From NCBI GenBank assembly GCA_029228645.1, contig JAPTHR010000010.1, positions 1 to 64,000 of the forward strand: a stretch of DNA of 64,000 bases, written 5' to 3'. Positions 40,861 through 50,881 of the stretch are shown here, one piece after another; positions within the stretch are counted from its first letter, which is position 1, and every line of letters begins with the position of its first letter. A model generated the notes under the pieces. The model did not search any database. It had not been told where the DNA came from and saw only the letters and a program-made list of their open reading frames with translations. A program made the translations under genes and the position numbers. This DNA is from Gammaproteobacteria bacterium Milos-ODIII6. Its GTDB lineage: Bacteria > Pseudomonadota > Gammaproteobacteria > Chromatiales > Chromatiaceae.

Positions 40861-43026
40861 TCACTCAGTCGGCGTCGCGAGGTAGCGCAGATCGTAGGTG
40901 TAGCCGCTGAGGGCGGCTTCCGGTGGTGTCTGGGGGGCGGGAATTTTCTCGCGCGAAACAATGCGCGTCACAAGCCGTTCTTTACGCCGGTCCGCGGCGG
41001 CGTCGAGACCTTGGGGCAATCCATCATACGGGGTCCCATCCGGGCGCCATGCATACAGGGTGGCCTGCAGGGCATCTTCGAGCGCGGGATGCGACAAGGT
41101 GAATTGCAAGGGTCCGAAAGGTTTCAGTGAGGGGTGCAGGCCTCGCCAGGGGACAAAATCGCGATAGCGCAGAGCGATCAGCCGCACGCCCTGCTGTCCA
41201 TCCTGTCCACCAAACAAGGGTAATACCTGCGAGCCGACCTGGAGACGCCAGCCACTCAACGGCGGGCCTTTGTCCGATATCTTGCGCAAGCTGACCTGCA
41301 GGCGCAGGGTGCTCGAATCCATCAGGCGCGATCCGCCGCCCTCCTGGGAGGCGACATCGCCAACCAGAGGCCAGAACTCCTTGGCGGGTTCGATTGCCAG
41401 CTCGCAGCCTGCATGGCTGGCCTGCCAGCGTGAGCCGCCCGGATCTCTAAACAGCATCGCCTTGATTTTTTCGCCCAGCCCGAATCCGGTCGCTGCGAGA
41501 TCGTCGAACACGGCCTGCAGGTCCTGGTGGAGGTAGAAGGGCAGGGCGTACTTGTCGTGCAGCGCGTCCCCCCAGTCACGCAGGCCGGGAGCGGTATTGG
41601 CCCCCGCCAGCATGGCGGTGATCGAGCGCAACAGCGCAGCGATGGCCACCGCGCGTTGTGGCGAGCGGGGCATGCGAAAGGCGCGAAACTCGACCAGCCC
41701 CAGCTGACCCCGGCCCGGGAGATGAGGGTTCCACAGCTTCTCGATGTTGAGTTCACTGCGATGCCGATTGCCGGAGGGATCCGCGAGGAAATGGGCCAGG
41801 CTGCCCCAGATCATTTCCGGCGAGGCCTTGGGAATGGAATCCAGATGCCACAGCGCCAGGGCGAGCTCGTGGAAGGCGTCGCGAATCCCCTCGTCGGGGC
41901 GTGGCGACTGGCTGGCGCCGCCGACAAAGTCCGGGGCAAACAGGTAGGACAGGGAAGGGTGCCGGTTCAGATAGCGGACCAGCCTCGGGAGCAAAGTGGA
42001 TTTCACGAAAAAGGGGCTCTCGCCAGGCGTGCGGCCGCCAAGGGTGAACTGGCCGCCGCCACCCGAGTCGGAAACGGTACCGTTGTATTGCAGACGATAC
42101 GGCGAGAGGCCGAGTGTTTTTGCGACCTTGAACAACTCGCGCTGGTCCGCGAGGAAGCGCCTCAGGTCCGGTTGCGGTGCCGCATTGACCTCGATCACGG
42201 CCGGGTCCGGGGTGATGCTGATCCAGCTGACGTCCGCATCCACCGGCGGTGGGTGGCCCTGCAGCACCAATGCCCCGATTTCCGCTTCACTGGCGGCCAG
42301 GCCAATCACCTCGAGGCAGGCCAGGAAATCCGACACGCGGCCGAAGGCAGGCAGCTCCACGCAGAGCGCACGGTTTTTCGGGGTGAGTTCGAGCTCACCG
42401 AGTGCGACCAGCATCAGGCCCCGCTCCGCGAGCGGGTCGGCCAGGCCATCGTGCGGCGTCTTTTGGGTATGCACCGAGGCGCGCTGCAGGCGCGGATCTT
42501 CATCGTTCGATACCGGCTTGCCATCGAGTCGGAACAGCAGGCGCCGGTCGAGCGGATCGGAAACGCGGAAATGGCGGCAGGGCCACCCGCGCTCGACGAG
42601 TCGTTGCTGGAGCAATTCCCAGAACCCATCCAGGCGTTGCGGTTCGACCGGCGGGGATGGCTCGCCCAGGGGATCAGGGGGGCCGGGCCAGATCGGGTTT
42701 CCGTCACGTCGCGCGAGCAAGCCAACCGACCAGCGCGGTATCTTTTCTTCGGCATACTGGCGTCCGACAGTACGCAGTATTGCACTCCCTGGATGTTGCT
42801 CCAGGAGGGTCCCGGCCATACGCAGGGCAAGGGGATGTTTGTCGCCACCCAGCGGTTCCGAGAGCCACTCAGGCGACTCGGATGAGCGTTTCGTGAAGGT
42901 CGGCTCGGCGCCAACCCAGATCTCGATACCGCGCCCGGCTATAGCCGCATCGTGTTGCTCGATCTCCGCCTCGAACGGCGAGTCCTTCTCAGTGGTGGCT
43001 GGTTTTGCCGTCTTATCGCTGTTCAT
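40861..43026 (-). CDS. DUF2126 transglutaminase-associated protein
   Basis: This 721-residue protein is the DUF2126 half of a very common pair with bacterial transglutaminase-like proteins. Recognisable stretches are WVGAEPTFTKRSS, DGFWELLQQRLVERGWPCRH, QYNGTVSDSGGGGQFTLGG and GLVEFRAFRMP. The family has been proposed to act with the peptidase-like partner; the chemistry is unknown. It is divergent from the transglutaminase gene (130 nt between starts). A much earlier in-frame ATG overlaps that gene and was rejected. Confidence 0.9.
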   Translation of the reverse strand: MNSDKTAKPATTEKDSPFEAEIEQHDAAIAGRGIEIWVGAEPTFTKRSSESPEWLSEPLGGDKHPLALRMAGTLLEQHPGSAILRTVGRQYAEEKIPRWSVGLLARRDGNPIWPGPPDPLGEPSPPVEPQRLDGFWELLQQRLVERGWPCRHFRVSDPLDRRLLFRLDGKPVSNDEDPRLQRASVHTQKTPHDGLADPLAERGLMLVALGELELTPKNRALCVELPAFGRVSDFLACLEVIGLAASEAEIGALVLQGHPPPVDADVSWISITPDPAVIEVNAAPQPDLRRFLADQRELFKVAKTLGLSPYRLQYNGTVSDSGGGGQFTLGGRTPGESPFFVKSTLLPRLVRYLNRHPSLSYLFAPDFVGGASQSPRPDEGIRDAFHELALALWHLDSIPKASPEMIWGSLAHFLADPSGNRHRSELNIEKLWNPHLPGRGQLGLVEFRAFRMPRSPQRAVAIAALLRSITAMLAGANTAPGLRDWGDALHDKYALPFYLHQDLQAVFDDLAATGFGLGEKIKAMLFRDPGGSRWQASHAGCELAIEPAKEFWPLVGDVASQEGGGSRLMDSSTLRLQVSLRKISDKGPPLSGWRLQVGSQVLPLFGGQDGQQGVRLIALRYRDFVPWRGLHPSLKPFGPLQFTLSHPALEDALQATLYAWRPDGTPYDGLPQGLDAAADRRKERLVTRIVSREKIPAPQTPPEAALSGYTYDLRYLATPTE

Positions 43027-43155
43027 CTCGGAGATTCCGCCGCTGCGTGCCTGGGATGGATGTTGTGTGAGGTTTTGCAAAACGGAATTGATTAAACTCC
43101 TGCAGCTGTAAATATAACCCGAGTTCGATGCGCCGGTTACACAAACGAGGTAGGC

Positions 43156-44013
43156 ATGCAACGAATTGAAATCACCCATCTGACCCGTTATCGCTATGCA
43201 CAGCCGGTTCGCTTGCTGGACCACAAGTTGCACCTGCGTCCGCGCGAGGGTCACGACATTCGCATCGAATCCTCGGGGCTGCGCATCACGCCGGATTACC
43301 GCATCAGCTGGCACCGGGATGTCTACAGCAACTCGGTCGCGCTGGTCAGTTTCGGGGTGGAGAGCAATATCCTGGAGCTGCTCAGTACCGTGGTGGTCGA
43401 GCACTACGAGTCACCCATGGTGAGCATACAGTTGGCCGAGCAGGATGAAACCTCCCCCCTCGTTTACGATCCAATGGAGCAGATCGATCTGATTCCCTAC
43501 CAGACCCCCGTTTTCGCCGAAAACCAGGCGCTGGTGGGTGATTGGCTGGCGCCTGACTGGAACGCCGGGCAGTCGCTCGCCACGCTGCAGTTGCTGGACG
43601 CAATCAGCGGCAGGATCGCGCGCGAGATCAAGTACATCGTGCGTGACGAGCCCGGGGTGCAGTCCCCCCAGCGGACTTTGGGGCGCGGCAAGGGTTCCTG
43701 CCGCGATATGGCGACGCTGTTCATAGAGGCCTGTCGCTACTGCGGTCTTGCCAGTCGCTTCGTCAGCGGCTACCTGGTCTCGAGCGCGGCGGTTGAGGAT
43801 GTCGCCACGACGCATGCCTGGGCCGAGGTGTACCTGCCGGGTGTCGGCTGGCGCGGGTTCGATGCGACCAGCGGGCAACGGGTCGGCGGCGACCACATCG
43901 CCGTGGCGGTGCATCGCCACCCGGAGGCCATCCCGCCGGTCTCCGGCCAGTTTGTTGGCCCGTCGGGGCCGAAGCCGGAGATGGAAGTCGAAGTCCGCGT
44001 GCAGCGACTGTAA
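43156..44013 (+). CDS. Transglutaminase-like cysteine protease family protein
   Basis: This 285-residue protein has an N-terminal beta domain (THLTRYRYAQPVRLLDHKLH) and a transglutaminase-like core. The triad is clear: Cys in GKGSCRDMATLF, His in TTHAWAEVYLP and Asp in GFDATSG. There is no signal peptide, so it is cytoplasmic. Partner of DUF2126. Confidence 0.92.
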   Translation: MQRIEITHLTRYRYAQPVRLLDHKLHLRPREGHDIRIESSGLRITPDYRISWHRDVYSNSVALVSFGVESNILELLSTVVVEHYESPMVSIQLAEQDETSPLVYDPMEQIDLIPYQTPVFAENQALVGDWLAPDWNAGQSLATLQLLDAISGRIAREIKYIVRDEPGVQSPQRTLGRGKGSCRDMATLFIEACRYCGLASRFVSGYLVSSAAVEDVATTHAWAEVYLPGVGWRGFDATSGQRVGGDHIAVAVHRHPEAIPPVSGQFVGPSGPKPEMEVEVRVQRL

Positions 44014-44043
44014 TGAATACCCCGCAAGCGTCTTGTGGCCCGC

Positions 44044-44943
44044 TCAGTCACCGGGTGGGGAGAGGTGCCGCTCGATGAAGGCCGCGGCGCGCTGCACGGC
44101 GTCCCTGGCCGCGAGGTCATCCGCAAAGCTGCGCACATGCGGCGGGCGGAAATCGAAGCCGCGACCGACGCCTGGATAAACCACCATGGTGGCGTCCCTG
44201 CCTTCTGACTGCAGCGAGCGAATGGCGGTTTCGATGGCCCGCCGCCGCTGGTATTGCTCCTGGTCGCCGAAGAAAACCAGTACCGGTATCTCGAGCTGGT
44301 CGGCCTCGATGGCATAGCGGTAGACCTGCATCGCCTCGGGCGCATTCGGGTCCTGCATGTGCGGGTACCAGGAGACATAGCAGGCGATGCCCTTGTGCTG
44401 CATGCCGTGCGTGGTGGCCGCTTTCAGGGTGAGGTAGCCGCCGCGCGTGTGCGAGGCGAAACAGGCCTTGTCGCTACTGATGTCGTCCCGCGCCAGCAGC
44501 ACCTCGACCCCCTTGGCGGTATCGGTTTCGGTCTCGTAGTCGTGCTCGATCGGCATCTTTTCGATGAAGCGCGCCGAATAGGCATCCGGCGCCAGGACCA
44601 CGAAGCCGCGTGCCGCGATGCGCCGCACCTGCCGCTGGACCAGGTCATCCAGGCCACGCCGACCGTGCTGGTAAAGCACCGCGGGATACTTCCTGTTGTC
44701 ATCTGGACGCACCACCATGGCGGGTACGGTGGTGTCGCCATTCTGGTACTCGATCCAGGTGCTGCGCAGGGTGTGGTTGCTGACCGGCGGCAGCTGGCCG
44801 TCCTCCCACCAGGACTCGTCCCACCACCAGCTGTCGGCGCCAATCGGATTCTCCGCCGGTTCGTACAGCGGTGAGGCAGCCAGGCTCGATTGCAGGGGCC
44901 AGGCGAGTAGCGCAGCAGTCAATAGAGTCAGGATGCGTTGCAT
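44044..44943 (-). CDS. Exported dienelactone-hydrolase-like protein with non-canonical active site
   Basis: This 299-residue protein has a signal peptide (1-22) and an alpha/beta-hydrolase core: YPAVLYQHGRRGLDDLVQRQ, GFVVLAPDAYSARF. At the nucleophile elbow it has SHTRGG instead of G-x-C/S-x-G-G. Near the C-terminus, where DLH has the catalytic His (HGF), it has GRGFDF. The canonical Cys/Ser and His are thus replaced. The Trp-rich N-terminus (SWWWDESWWEDG) is unusual. ATG 44943 with GAGGAG was chosen. It may be a non-hydrolytic relative. Confidence 0.75.
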   Translation of the reverse strand: MQRILTLLTAALLAWPLQSSLAASPLYEPAENPIGADSWWWDESWWEDGQLPPVSNHTLRSTWIEYQNGDTTVPAMVVRPDDNRKYPAVLYQHGRRGLDDLVQRQVRRIAARGFVVLAPDAYSARFIEKMPIEHDYETETDTAKGVEVLLARDDISSDKACFASHTRGGYLTLKAATTHGMQHKGIACYVSWYPHMQDPNAPEAMQVYRYAIEADQLEIPVLVFFGDQEQYQRRRAIETAIRSLQSEGRDATMVVYPGVGRGFDFRPPHVRSFADDLAARDAVQRAAAFIERHLSPPGD

Positions 44944-45047
44944 GATTTTCTCCTCGTTGCTGGGATGCATATTCGCTTTTCGATGCCAATGCGGGCGATC
45001 TTGCCGGAGTCTGACCAGATAGTGTAGGAGAGAGGGTGGCGCCGCGC

Positions 45048-47471
45048 TCAGCCCTCTTCACCTTCCCTCGAGACCCCGGCAAAGTGGCGATGCAGGGCGA
45101 TCCATTCCGCCAAGCGTAACTGTACCAGGTGGTTGATCGTCCCCTCCGGGTAGATGCCATTGGCGTCCGGCTGCCCGGCCGGCATGCCGGTCAGCAGTTC
45201 CAGCGCCTGTTCCACGTGGTCGACCGCGTAGATATGGAATTTTCCTTCCGCGGCGGCGTCCCGCAGCGATTTTTTCAGCATCAGGTGGCGTACGTTGCTG
45301 CGCGGGATGATCACGCCGTGCTCGCCGTTCAGTCCGCGGTGTTCGCAAAGGTCGAAGAAACCCTCGATCTTTTCGCATACCCCGCCAATCGCCTGCATCT
45401 GGCCGTGCTGATTGATCGAGCCGGTGATCGCGAGCGACTGACGGATGGGTATGTCGGCGATCGCCGAGATCAGGGCGCACAACTCGGCTGCCGAGGCGCT
45501 GTCGCCATCGATATGACTGTAGGTCTGCTCGAAAACCAGGCTCGCGCTCAGCGACAGGGGCTGGTGCTTGGCATAACGCTCGCCCAGGTAGGAGGTCAGA
45601 ATCAGGACGCCCTTGGAATGGATCGATCCGCCCTGCTCGGATTCGCGCTCGATATCGATCAGTTCGCCACCCCCGAGGCGCGCCGTGGCGCTGATCCGCG
45701 TGGGCGCGCCAAAGGCATGATCACCCAGCTCCAGGTAGCTGAGTCCATTGACCTGAGCCAGCTGGCTGCCGCTGGTATCGATGCGGATCACGTTTTCCAG
45801 CACCTCCTCGCGCAGTTTTTCCTGTATCTGGCCGGTACGGTGGGTCTGGGCGTCCAGCGCGGCCTGGACGTCGTCCGCTGAAATCTTACCCTCACCACCT
45901 TGCGCGGCCTGGTAGTCGGCCTCTCTCAGCAGGTCGATCAGGGTCCCCATGTGCAGCGACAGTTTGTGGCCGTCGTCGCTCAGGCGGGCACTGCGCTCGA
46001 TGATGCGCGCAATGCCGTCCCGTTCGATCTCGCGCAGTCCCTCGCGGTGCTGCAGGGTGGCGATCAGGCGCGCATACAGCAGTTCGTTCTCGTCCTTGCG
46101 TGGCAGCTCTTCGGAGAAATCCGCCACGACCTTGAACAGCAGGGCAAACTCGGGATCGTATTCCTTCAACAGGTAGAACAACTGCCGGCTGCCGATCAGG
46201 ACGACCTTGAGGTCGATCGTTATCGGCTGGGGTTCGAGCGAGATGGTGCTGACCAGACTGAGCTGCCGCTCGAGCGACTCGATCCGTATCTCCTGGGCGT
46301 TGAGGGCGCGTTTCAGGCCGTCCCAGGCATAGGGATTCACCAGCAGCTTTTCGGCATCCAGCACCAGGAAGCCCCCATTGGCACGGTGCAGCGCGCCTGC
46401 CTTGATCAGGGTGAAGTCGGTCAACAGCGTGCCCATGTGGGCGATGTGCTCTATCCGCCCGACCAGGTTCTGGTAGGTCGGGTTGTCTTCGAAGACGATG
46501 GGCGCCCCGCGGGTTTCTGCATTGTCGACCAGGATGTTGATCCGGTAACGATGAAAAGCCTCGTCATCAGCCGAGAATATCTGCTCCCCGCTCTCATCGA
46601 GGCGGCGGAACTGCTCGACGTTCTCGATGATGTCCGCCTCCATCTGTTGCAGGTAGGCGACCACGTTGGCGTACTCCTCGTAGCGTTTCTCGATCACCGC
46701 GAGAAACTGGGTCACGGTCAACTTCATGGTCTCGCGATCGAGATCCCGCTGGCGGTTCTGCAGCCGGTGCTGCCATTCGGGGACCCTGCTCATGGTCTCC
46801 TTGAGCTTTTTCTTCATTTCCTCCAGGGAGGCAAGAAACTTTTCCTTTTCCTCTTCAGGCAGGGCGTCGAAGTCCTCCGGCGAAAGGATCTTCTTGTCCT
46901 TCTGCGGGGACAGGGTGTAGCCGGTGGGCCCGCGCAGCAGCACGATGCTGCGCTCTGCGGCAGCCCGCCCCAGTTCCTGCGCGGCGGTCTCCTCCTCGGC
47001 TTTGAACTCCTCGATGATTTCCCGGTGACGTCGTTGGTACTCGTCTCCCTGGAATGCCGCCGGTATGGCCACCAGCAGATCTTCGACGAGCTGCCGCAGA
47101 TCGCTGCGCAGCTGGCGGGCGGTTCCCGCAGGCACTTTAAGGACCTGGGGGTTGTGTGGCCGCTGAAAGTTGCCGACGTAACACCAGTCCGACGGGGTGG
47201 GGGCTGTATCCGCGTGACCCTGAAGCGCCTCGCGGACCAGGGTGTGACGACCCAGTCCGGGCGAGCCCATCACGTACAGGTTGAAGCTGCCATGCTTCAT
47301 CTCGACGCCGAACTCGATCGCCTGCAGGGCGCGGTCCTGGCCTATGGTGGTGGACAGCGGTTCCAGTTCCGCGCTCGAGGTGAACCCGAAGCGCGCCAGC
47401 GAGCAGGCGTGGTACAGCTCCTCTGGGGCCAATCTGCGCTTGTCCTGAATCGTGTCCTGGGGTTTGTTCAA
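45048..47471 (-). CDS. Lon-like ATP-dependent protease (LonH/AAA_32 type)
   Basis: This 807-residue protein has an N-terminal P-loop-type domain (YVMGSPGLGRHTLVREAL, Arg/His in place of the Walker Lys, as in this family), a long coiled-coil (about 165-300), an AAA domain with an ANGGFLVLDAEKLL Walker B-like strand, and a C-terminal Lon peptidase (about 590-770). The catalytic Ser is in DGDSASAAEL and the Lys in GGVCEKIEGFF. Substrates are unknown. The start at 47471 leaves a complete N-terminus. Confidence 0.9.
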   Translation of the reverse strand: MNKPQDTIQDKRRLAPEELYHACSLARFGFTSSAELEPLSTTIGQDRALQAIEFGVEMKHGSFNLYVMGSPGLGRHTLVREALQGHADTAPTPSDWCYVGNFQRPHNPQVLKVPAGTARQLRSDLRQLVEDLLVAIPAAFQGDEYQRRHREIIEEFKAEEETAAQELGRAAAERSIVLLRGPTGYTLSPQKDKKILSPEDFDALPEEEKEKFLASLEEMKKKLKETMSRVPEWQHRLQNRQRDLDRETMKLTVTQFLAVIEKRYEEYANVVAYLQQMEADIIENVEQFRRLDESGEQIFSADDEAFHRYRINILVDNAETRGAPIVFEDNPTYQNLVGRIEHIAHMGTLLTDFTLIKAGALHRANGGFLVLDAEKLLVNPYAWDGLKRALNAQEIRIESLERQLSLVSTISLEPQPITIDLKVVLIGSRQLFYLLKEYDPEFALLFKVVADFSEELPRKDENELLYARLIATLQHREGLREIERDGIARIIERSARLSDDGHKLSLHMGTLIDLLREADYQAAQGGEGKISADDVQAALDAQTHRTGQIQEKLREEVLENVIRIDTSGSQLAQVNGLSYLELGDHAFGAPTRISATARLGGGELIDIERESEQGGSIHSKGVLILTSYLGERYAKHQPLSLSASLVFEQTYSHIDGDSASAAELCALISAIADIPIRQSLAITGSINQHGQMQAIGGVCEKIEGFFDLCEHRGLNGEHGVIIPRSNVRHLMLKKSLRDAAAEGKFHIYAVDHVEQALELLTGMPAGQPDANGIYPEGTINHLVQLRLAEWIALHRHFAGVSREGEEG

Positions 47472-47750
47472 GGTATCGTCCTGTTGGCTCGGGGATTACA
47501 TTCCCAGCCCAGGCATTGTGCCGCTAGTGGGGGGCGAGCGAAACAGGCTTTGTAAACGGGTAGCCGCGGACCCGAAAGCGCTTTTGCTCTAAAATCCGCT
47601 CCAGTCTTTTTGATGATTTCAAAAGCCGATATTGCTGCCTCTTCTACCAGAATGTGATCACGGTTCGATTTTTACTCCGAGGGGTTGGCGCTTGGCCTTC
47701 GAGGTGTGTTGCATAGAATGGTTAACAACAAACACGAATGATCTGCTGCT

Positions 47751-48890
47751 ATGACGTGCCGCTTACACCCCCCTGTTGTGTTGTTGACGCTTTTCCTGGC
47801 GGCCGGCTTGCTCGCCTCCTGCGATCAAACGCCGAGTCCCGATGAGCAGCTTGAAAATTCGTTGGAATTGCTGCAGCTGCCCGCCAATCGATGGGTGGAA
47901 TATCATCAGTCCAGTGAAGATGATTGGTGGCCGAAAGGTCACGCAGGCATGGCCTATGACAGTAGCCGAGGGCAGCTGGTTGTTTTCGGATCCGATACAC
48001 ACGGTGAAGATCATGACAACGCGATTCACGTGTTCGTCCCGGGACAGAGACGATGGTTACATTATGGTCCCAACGCCTCGTCTAACACCTACCGCATTGA
48101 CGCGGATGGTGTCCCGGTCTCAGGCGCCGAGAAGACACAACCCTGGGCGATGCATACCTACGACGGCGTAGAATACGACTCGATCAATGACAGGATCCTG
48201 GTTGCGGCAGCCCCCGAACATAACCCTATTGGAGGGATAGTCAAGGGTGCCAGGGTAAACCCCTTGTGGAGTTATGACCCGGAAGACGCTGAATGGCGAG
48301 TGGTGGCGAAAGACGCGGGGAAAAGGAAAAGCTACTTTGGCGCCGCGACAGCATTCGATGACTACCGACGTGCCCTGATGATATGTGCTGGGGGCTTGTG
48401 GGCATTGCAGGCCGATACGGATGATCTTCAAAAAGTGCTTCCGTGGTTCAATTGTCTCCACAGGTCGATGGCTTATGACACCCAGCGTCACGACCTGTAC
48501 CTGTTCGGCGCATATAAACCCAGTAACCGTGTCTGGAGGTTGCAGAGAGACCCGGTGACCGACGAGCCAGTGGGCTGGCAAGAGCTGGAGCCGGGTGGCG
48601 ATGCGGCACCTCCCTATACCACCCCTCCGGTCGCCTTTGATGACGAAAATGGGGTCTTTCTGCTGATTGCAGATAATCCCGGCAAAGGCTCCGGTAACGC
48701 GAGCACCTTCATCTACGACCCGACTGACAACGCCTATCGCCAGATTCAGGACGGGAGGCTTCCAAAGGTCGGTATGAACTTCATGATGATCTGGGATCAC
48801 TTCTATAAAGTTTTTTTCCTGGTAACAGGTGACTGGGATACCGAGACCACTGTCTGGGCGTTACGCTTGGACACGAGCCTGCTGCGCTGA
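47751..48890 (+). CDS. Predicted lipoprotein with Kelch-like beta-propeller
   Basis: This 379-residue protein has a lipoprotein signal (lipobox LLASC, Cys24). The mature part has repeated blade-like motifs: GMAYDSSRGQLVVFGSDTHG, YDGVEYDSINDRILVAAAPE, SYFGAATAFDDYRRALMICA and RSMAYDTQRHDLYLFGAYKP. These resemble Kelch/galactose-oxidase-type propellers. No catalytic Cys-Tyr pair is evident. It is probably a binding or surface protein. Upstream 47472-47750 holds no gene. Confidence 0.75.
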   Translation: MTCRLHPPVVLLTLFLAAGLLASCDQTPSPDEQLENSLELLQLPANRWVEYHQSSEDDWWPKGHAGMAYDSSRGQLVVFGSDTHGEDHDNAIHVFVPGQRRWLHYGPNASSNTYRIDADGVPVSGAEKTQPWAMHTYDGVEYDSINDRILVAAAPEHNPIGGIVKGARVNPLWSYDPEDAEWRVVAKDAGKRKSYFGAATAFDDYRRALMICAGGLWALQADTDDLQKVLPWFNCLHRSMAYDTQRHDLYLFGAYKPSNRVWRLQRDPVTDEPVGWQELEPGGDAAPPYTTPPVAFDDENGVFLLIADNPGKGSGNASTFIYDPTDNAYRQIQDGRLPKVGMNFMMIWDHFYKVFFLVTGDWDTETTVWALRLDTSLLR

Positions 48891-49244
48891 CGGTATGGGC
48901 GCTAATGTTGGCGAATTTCCCCGTGTTCCATCCAGACAAAAAACGTTTAACCAAGTCCTTTGGATGCGATACCTAATGACATTGGCGTGCGGTTAAGGTG
49001 AAATTATTCGGTAGCGCCGGGTTGCACTAAACGTGAGTGGCACGCCGCTCCGCAGCGCCCAGCAGGAAGGCGGGCGCGGGCAGGTATAACAATACGCCAT
49101 TTACCAGGCGCCACAAAAAATGGGCGCCCGGTGGGAATCGTGCGCGGACAACCGGGTCGATGGTGCGCGATATCCGCGCGTTGACCGGCTCGGCTCACAA
49201 TCCCGCGTGGGTGTGCTCGCAATAGAGATCAATCATGTGCGGCC
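48891..49244. other. Intergenic stretch
   Basis: No gene is supportable in these 354 bases between convergent genes. A GC-rich inverted pair (GGCGCC / GGGCGCCC, about 49110-49132) may help termination. Confidence 0.4.
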
Positions 49245-50654
49245 CTACAGCGCCAGGTTGACGATCTCGAGACTGTGGTTGCCACGTGGCTGAATCTCCG
49301 ACGGTCCCTGGGTCAATATCGCGAGCCCGCTGGTCACGCCCTGCTGCAGCACCCACTCGCGCAGATAGGGGGTCCAGTCGGCTTGGTCGGCGTCCACCTT
49401 GACCGGGTCGATGCCGTACGAGAACTGCAATGTCTGGCAGGTAGCGTCTTCGGTGCTGAAGGCGGTGATCCATACCGGCAGGCGGTAGCGGGTTACGTTG
49501 CGCGCCATCGCGCCGGAGTGGGTCGGAACCACCACGGCAACCGGGTCGAGGCTCGCGACAGCCTGCTGCACGCTCCAGGCGATCATCGCTGTAGGGGAGT
49601 CAACCGGCGCGGCCTGGGTCGCCAGCGCCGCCGAGTGACGATGGGGCTCGGTCGCGGCAGCGATTTCCGCCAGCATCCCGACAGCTTCGACCGGGTAGCG
49701 CCCGACCGCGGATTCAGCCGAGAGCATGACCGCATCGGTCCCGTCGAGGATCGCATTCGCGACGTCGGTCGCTTCGGCGCGGGTCGGTTTGCGGTGCTCG
49801 GTCATGGATTCCAGCATCTGGGTCGCCGTGATCACCGGGCGCCCGCGCCGGTTGGCCTTGCGCATGATCTCTTTTTGTACGGTGGCCATACGTGCGATGG
49901 GTATCTCCACCCCCAAGTCGCCGCGCGCCACCATGATGCCGTCACTGACACCAAGGATCGCATCCAGTTCATCCAACGCCTTGCTGCGCTCGATTTTGGC
50001 AATGATGAAGGGCGCGTAGCCAAGTTCGACTGCCGCGCTGCGAACTGCCTCGATGTCGGCGGCGCAGGATACGAACGACTGGCTGACGGCATCGATTCCA
50101 TGCTCACAGGCGAAGGCCAGGCATTCACGGTCTCTCTCGGTAAAGGCGCTGATACCGAGGTCGATTCCGGGAAGGTCGACACCCTTGTGCGACGAGAGTT
50201 CGCCACCGGCACGGACTTCGCAGTGAACCTCGGTACCCTGAACCTGCTCGACCTTTATCGAAATCAGTCCATCGTTGAGAAACAGCTTGTCCTCGGGTCG
50301 CACCGAGCGGGGCAGGCCGGCGAAATTGACTGCAAAGCGGTGCGCATCACCGACGATGTCCTCGGTGGTCAGGATGATGCGGTCACCGGTCGCCAGTTCA
50401 ATCGGCGCGGCGAGCTCGCCGATGCGGATCTTGGGGCCAGGCAGGTCGGCCATCAGTGCCAGCCGGCGCCCCTCACGCTCGGACACATCGCGCAGCATGC
50501 CAATGGTGGCCGCATGCGAGTCGAAGTCACCATGCGAAAAGTTGAGGCGGGCCACATTCATCCCGGCGGTGAGCATCGCGCTGATAGTTTCCGGTTTGCT
50601 GCAGGCAGGGCCGATGGTGGCGACGATCTTGGTTTTATTGCTGGGTGGTGACAT
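49245..50654 (-). CDS. pyk: Pyruvate kinase
   Basis: This 469-residue enzyme converts PEP + ADP to pyruvate + ATP. Family blocks: TKIVATIGPACSKPE, GMNVARLNFSHG, DLPGPKIRIGEL, the active-site region IMVARGDLGVEIPIARM (Asp/Glu metal ligands), ITATQMLESM and a C-terminal allosteric domain. The ATG at 50654 was chosen over an in-frame TTG at 50690. The gene is monocistronic. Confidence 0.95.
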   Translation of the reverse strand: MSPPSNKTKIVATIGPACSKPETISAMLTAGMNVARLNFSHGDFDSHAATIGMLRDVSEREGRRLALMADLPGPKIRIGELAAPIELATGDRIILTTEDIVGDAHRFAVNFAGLPRSVRPEDKLFLNDGLISIKVEQVQGTEVHCEVRAGGELSSHKGVDLPGIDLGISAFTERDRECLAFACEHGIDAVSQSFVSCAADIEAVRSAAVELGYAPFIIAKIERSKALDELDAILGVSDGIMVARGDLGVEIPIARMATVQKEIMRKANRRGRPVITATQMLESMTEHRKPTRAEATDVANAILDGTDAVMLSAESAVGRYPVEAVGMLAEIAAATEPHRHSAALATQAAPVDSPTAMIAWSVQQAVASLDPVAVVVPTHSGAMARNVTRYRLPVWITAFSTEDATCQTLQFSYGIDPVKVDADQADWTPYLREWVLQQGVTSGLAILTQGPSEIQPRGNHSLEIVNLAL

Positions 50655-50881
50655 TGGAGCTTGGTGTGGTGAAGGGTTCTTGAGGTTCAATCCGGCATGG
50701 TTCCTGTTGCGATCGAAGCGGGAGCAAGTCGTGCAATCAGATCGTGATCCCTATGCCTCGGGCGCCAAGACTAGCAGAGTGATATTGAGAAAAGATGGCG
50801 GTATCCCTAGGACGACGGCCGGGCCATAGAGAGGTCGTTGATTTGGAAGGGAAGGTAGGTGATCGCCCCAATGGTCCAGTG

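Noticed and set aside
45900-47555. Plus-strand open frame of 551 codons
   Set aside because: Antisense to the Lon-like protease and without recognisable domains.
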